DNA of 64,000 nucleotides, taken from positions 1 through 64,000 of the forward strand of contig NZ_UXAW01000048.1 of assembly GCF_900609055.1 (NCBI RefSeq), given 5' to 3'. The first letter of the stretch is position 1; each line of letters begins with the position of its first letter. The position numbers were made by a program, and so were the translations under genes. This DNA is from Pseudogemmobacter humi. Lineage in GTDB: Bacteria > Pseudomonadota > Alphaproteobacteria > Rhodobacterales > Rhodobacteraceae. Positions 63,409-64,000 of this stretch are shown one piece after another. The notes under the pieces are model-generated. The model did not search any database and had not been told where the DNA came from. It saw only the letters and a list, made by a program, of their open reading frames with translations.

Positions 63409-64000
63409 ATGAACCTCGACAGGATCGGCGCTGACACGCTGAAATCGCTGGTCTGGCCGCGCCGTCTGACGCTTCTGGGGCTGTGGGCCGAGCGGATCAG
63501 CCGCGCTTTCTGGCCGTTCTGGACGATTCTGCTGCTGGCTTTCTCGGCCGCGGCCTTCGGGCTGCATGAGGTCGGCAGCCTGACGCAGTTGCGGATCGGG
63601 CTGACGGTGGTCGGCGTTGCCGCGCTGGCGGCGCTGGCCTCTGGGCTGTGGCGGTTCCGCAGGCCGGGGGCCGATGAGGCGCTGGCGCGGCTGGACGCCA
63701 GCCTGCCGGGGCGCCCGATTTCGGCCCTGCGCGATGCCCAGGTGATCGGGGCGGAGGATCCGGCCTCGGTCGCGGTCTGGCGGGTGCATCTGGCGCGGAT
63801 GGCGGGGCTGGCGCGCGGCGCGAAGCCGGTGGCGCCCGATCTGCGGCTGTCCTCACGCGATCCCTATGCGCTTCGCTACGTTGCGCTGACCGCCGCCGTC
63901 ATGGCGGCTTTGTTCGGCAGTTTCTGGCGCGCGACCGAGGTGGCGGGGCTGACCCCCGGCCCGGCGGTGGCGATGCCCGGCGGCCCGGTCTGGGAGGGCT
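63409..64000 (+). CDS. DUF4175 / TIGR02302-family membrane protein (5' part)
   Basis: The reading frame starts MNLDRIGADTLKSLVWPRRL at 63409 and is still open at the window end, so only the first 197 residues are seen. There are two membrane helices near the start (FWPFWTILLLAFSAAAFGL; IGLTVVGVAALAALASGLW), then a charged segment and a third helix (YALRYVALTAAVMAALFGSFW). The layout and position after lysA match the long alphaproteobacterial TIGR02302 proteins. GGAGGCCGG precedes ATG. Function unknown. Confidence 0.85.
   Translation, partial: MNLDRIGADTLKSLVWPRRLTLLGLWAERISRAFWPFWTILLLAFSAAAFGLHEVGSLTQLRIGLTVVGVAALAALASGLWRFRRPGADEALARLDASLPGRPISALRDAQVIGAEDPASVAVWRVHLARMAGLARGAKPVAPDLRLSSRDPYALRYVALTAAVMAALFGSFWRATEVAGLTPGPAVAMPGGPVWEG

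Noticed and set aside
1-64000. CRISPR arrays, rRNA genes, complete insertion sequences, prophage genes
   Set aside because: No regularly spaced repeats, rRNA signatures, intact transposases or phage structural genes are visible.

Overview
The window is high-GC chromosomal DNA of an alphaproteobacterium, almost certainly family Rhodobacteraceae (order Rhodobacterales). The strongest marker is the redox-regulatory block regB < > senC-regA-hvrA in the arrangement known from Rhodobacter. Supporting markers are a Rhodobacter-type porin, the petABC (fbc) operon, a leuC-hdeD-leuD unit, secB/fxsA divergent from timA-mltA-smr, and the tlpA/argH-lptM-lysA neighbourhood. About 65 genes are supported, packed on both strands with many 4-base stop/start overlaps. 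There are two tRNAs and no rRNA, CRISPR array or intact insertion sequence.

Layout. 1-1.2 kb: a lower-GC, frameshifted TniQ-like remnant abutting the 3' end of tRNA-Arg(UCU), probably the edge of an integrated element lying to the left. 1.5-8.3 kb: a VanZ-like protein, an RND efflux adaptor/pump pair, an endonuclease/exonuclease/phosphatase-family protein and a membrane protein. 8.6-11.4 kb: leuD-hdeD-leuC. 11.5-16.1 kb: rsfS-rlmH, secB, fxsA, timA-like, mltA, smr. 16.1-17.0 kb: a gap of about 0.9 kb with no credible gene. 17.0-21.9 kb: a PAS protein (DivL-like) and the RegB/SenC/RegA/HvrA regulon core. 21.9-24.4 kb: N-formylglutamate amidohydrolase, tRNA-Val(GAC), rpmJ, a small protein and a GST. 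24.6-27.3 kb: petABC, the cytochrome bc1 complex. 27.4-30.7 kb: thiBPQ under a TPP riboswitch. 30.8-33.2 kb: a TerC-family protein and aroC. 33.2-41.5 kb: one overlapping run tsaE-amgK-murU-addB-addA. 41.6-45.0 kb: trxA, hslV-DUF2157-hslU. 45.2-49.1 kb: a lipoprotein hydrolase, a Hint-domain protein, dapE and a GNAT. 49.2-53.3 kb: leuS-lptE-holA. 53.3-56.0 kb: a DUF3576 lipoprotein, porin and yggS. 56.0-58.8 kb: an L,D-transpeptidase, ribA, cenR and a probable tandem sRNA pair. 58.8-64 kb: xth, tlpA, argH, two small lipoproteins, lysA and the start of a DUF4175 (TIGR02302) gene.

How the genes fit together. RegB/RegA sense quinone and redox state and in this family control respiration and photosynthesis, including bc1 expression; SenC matures copper oxidases and HvrA is the H-NS-like partner. 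AmgK/MurU recycle MurNAc, DapE/LysA make diaminopimelate and lysine, and MltA and the L,D-transpeptidase remodel peptidoglycan. LptE and the two small lipoproteins belong to the outer membrane, and CenR is an envelope regulator in this lineage.

The most interesting signals are non-coding. (1) Two tandem RNA units between cenR and xth share an identical 14-base unpaired segment followed by a terminator hairpin. (2) Twin-palindrome elements of the same design separate two convergent gene pairs, with different flanks. (3) A modular hairpin-hairpin-tail intergenic repeat occurs three times, two of the copies head to head.
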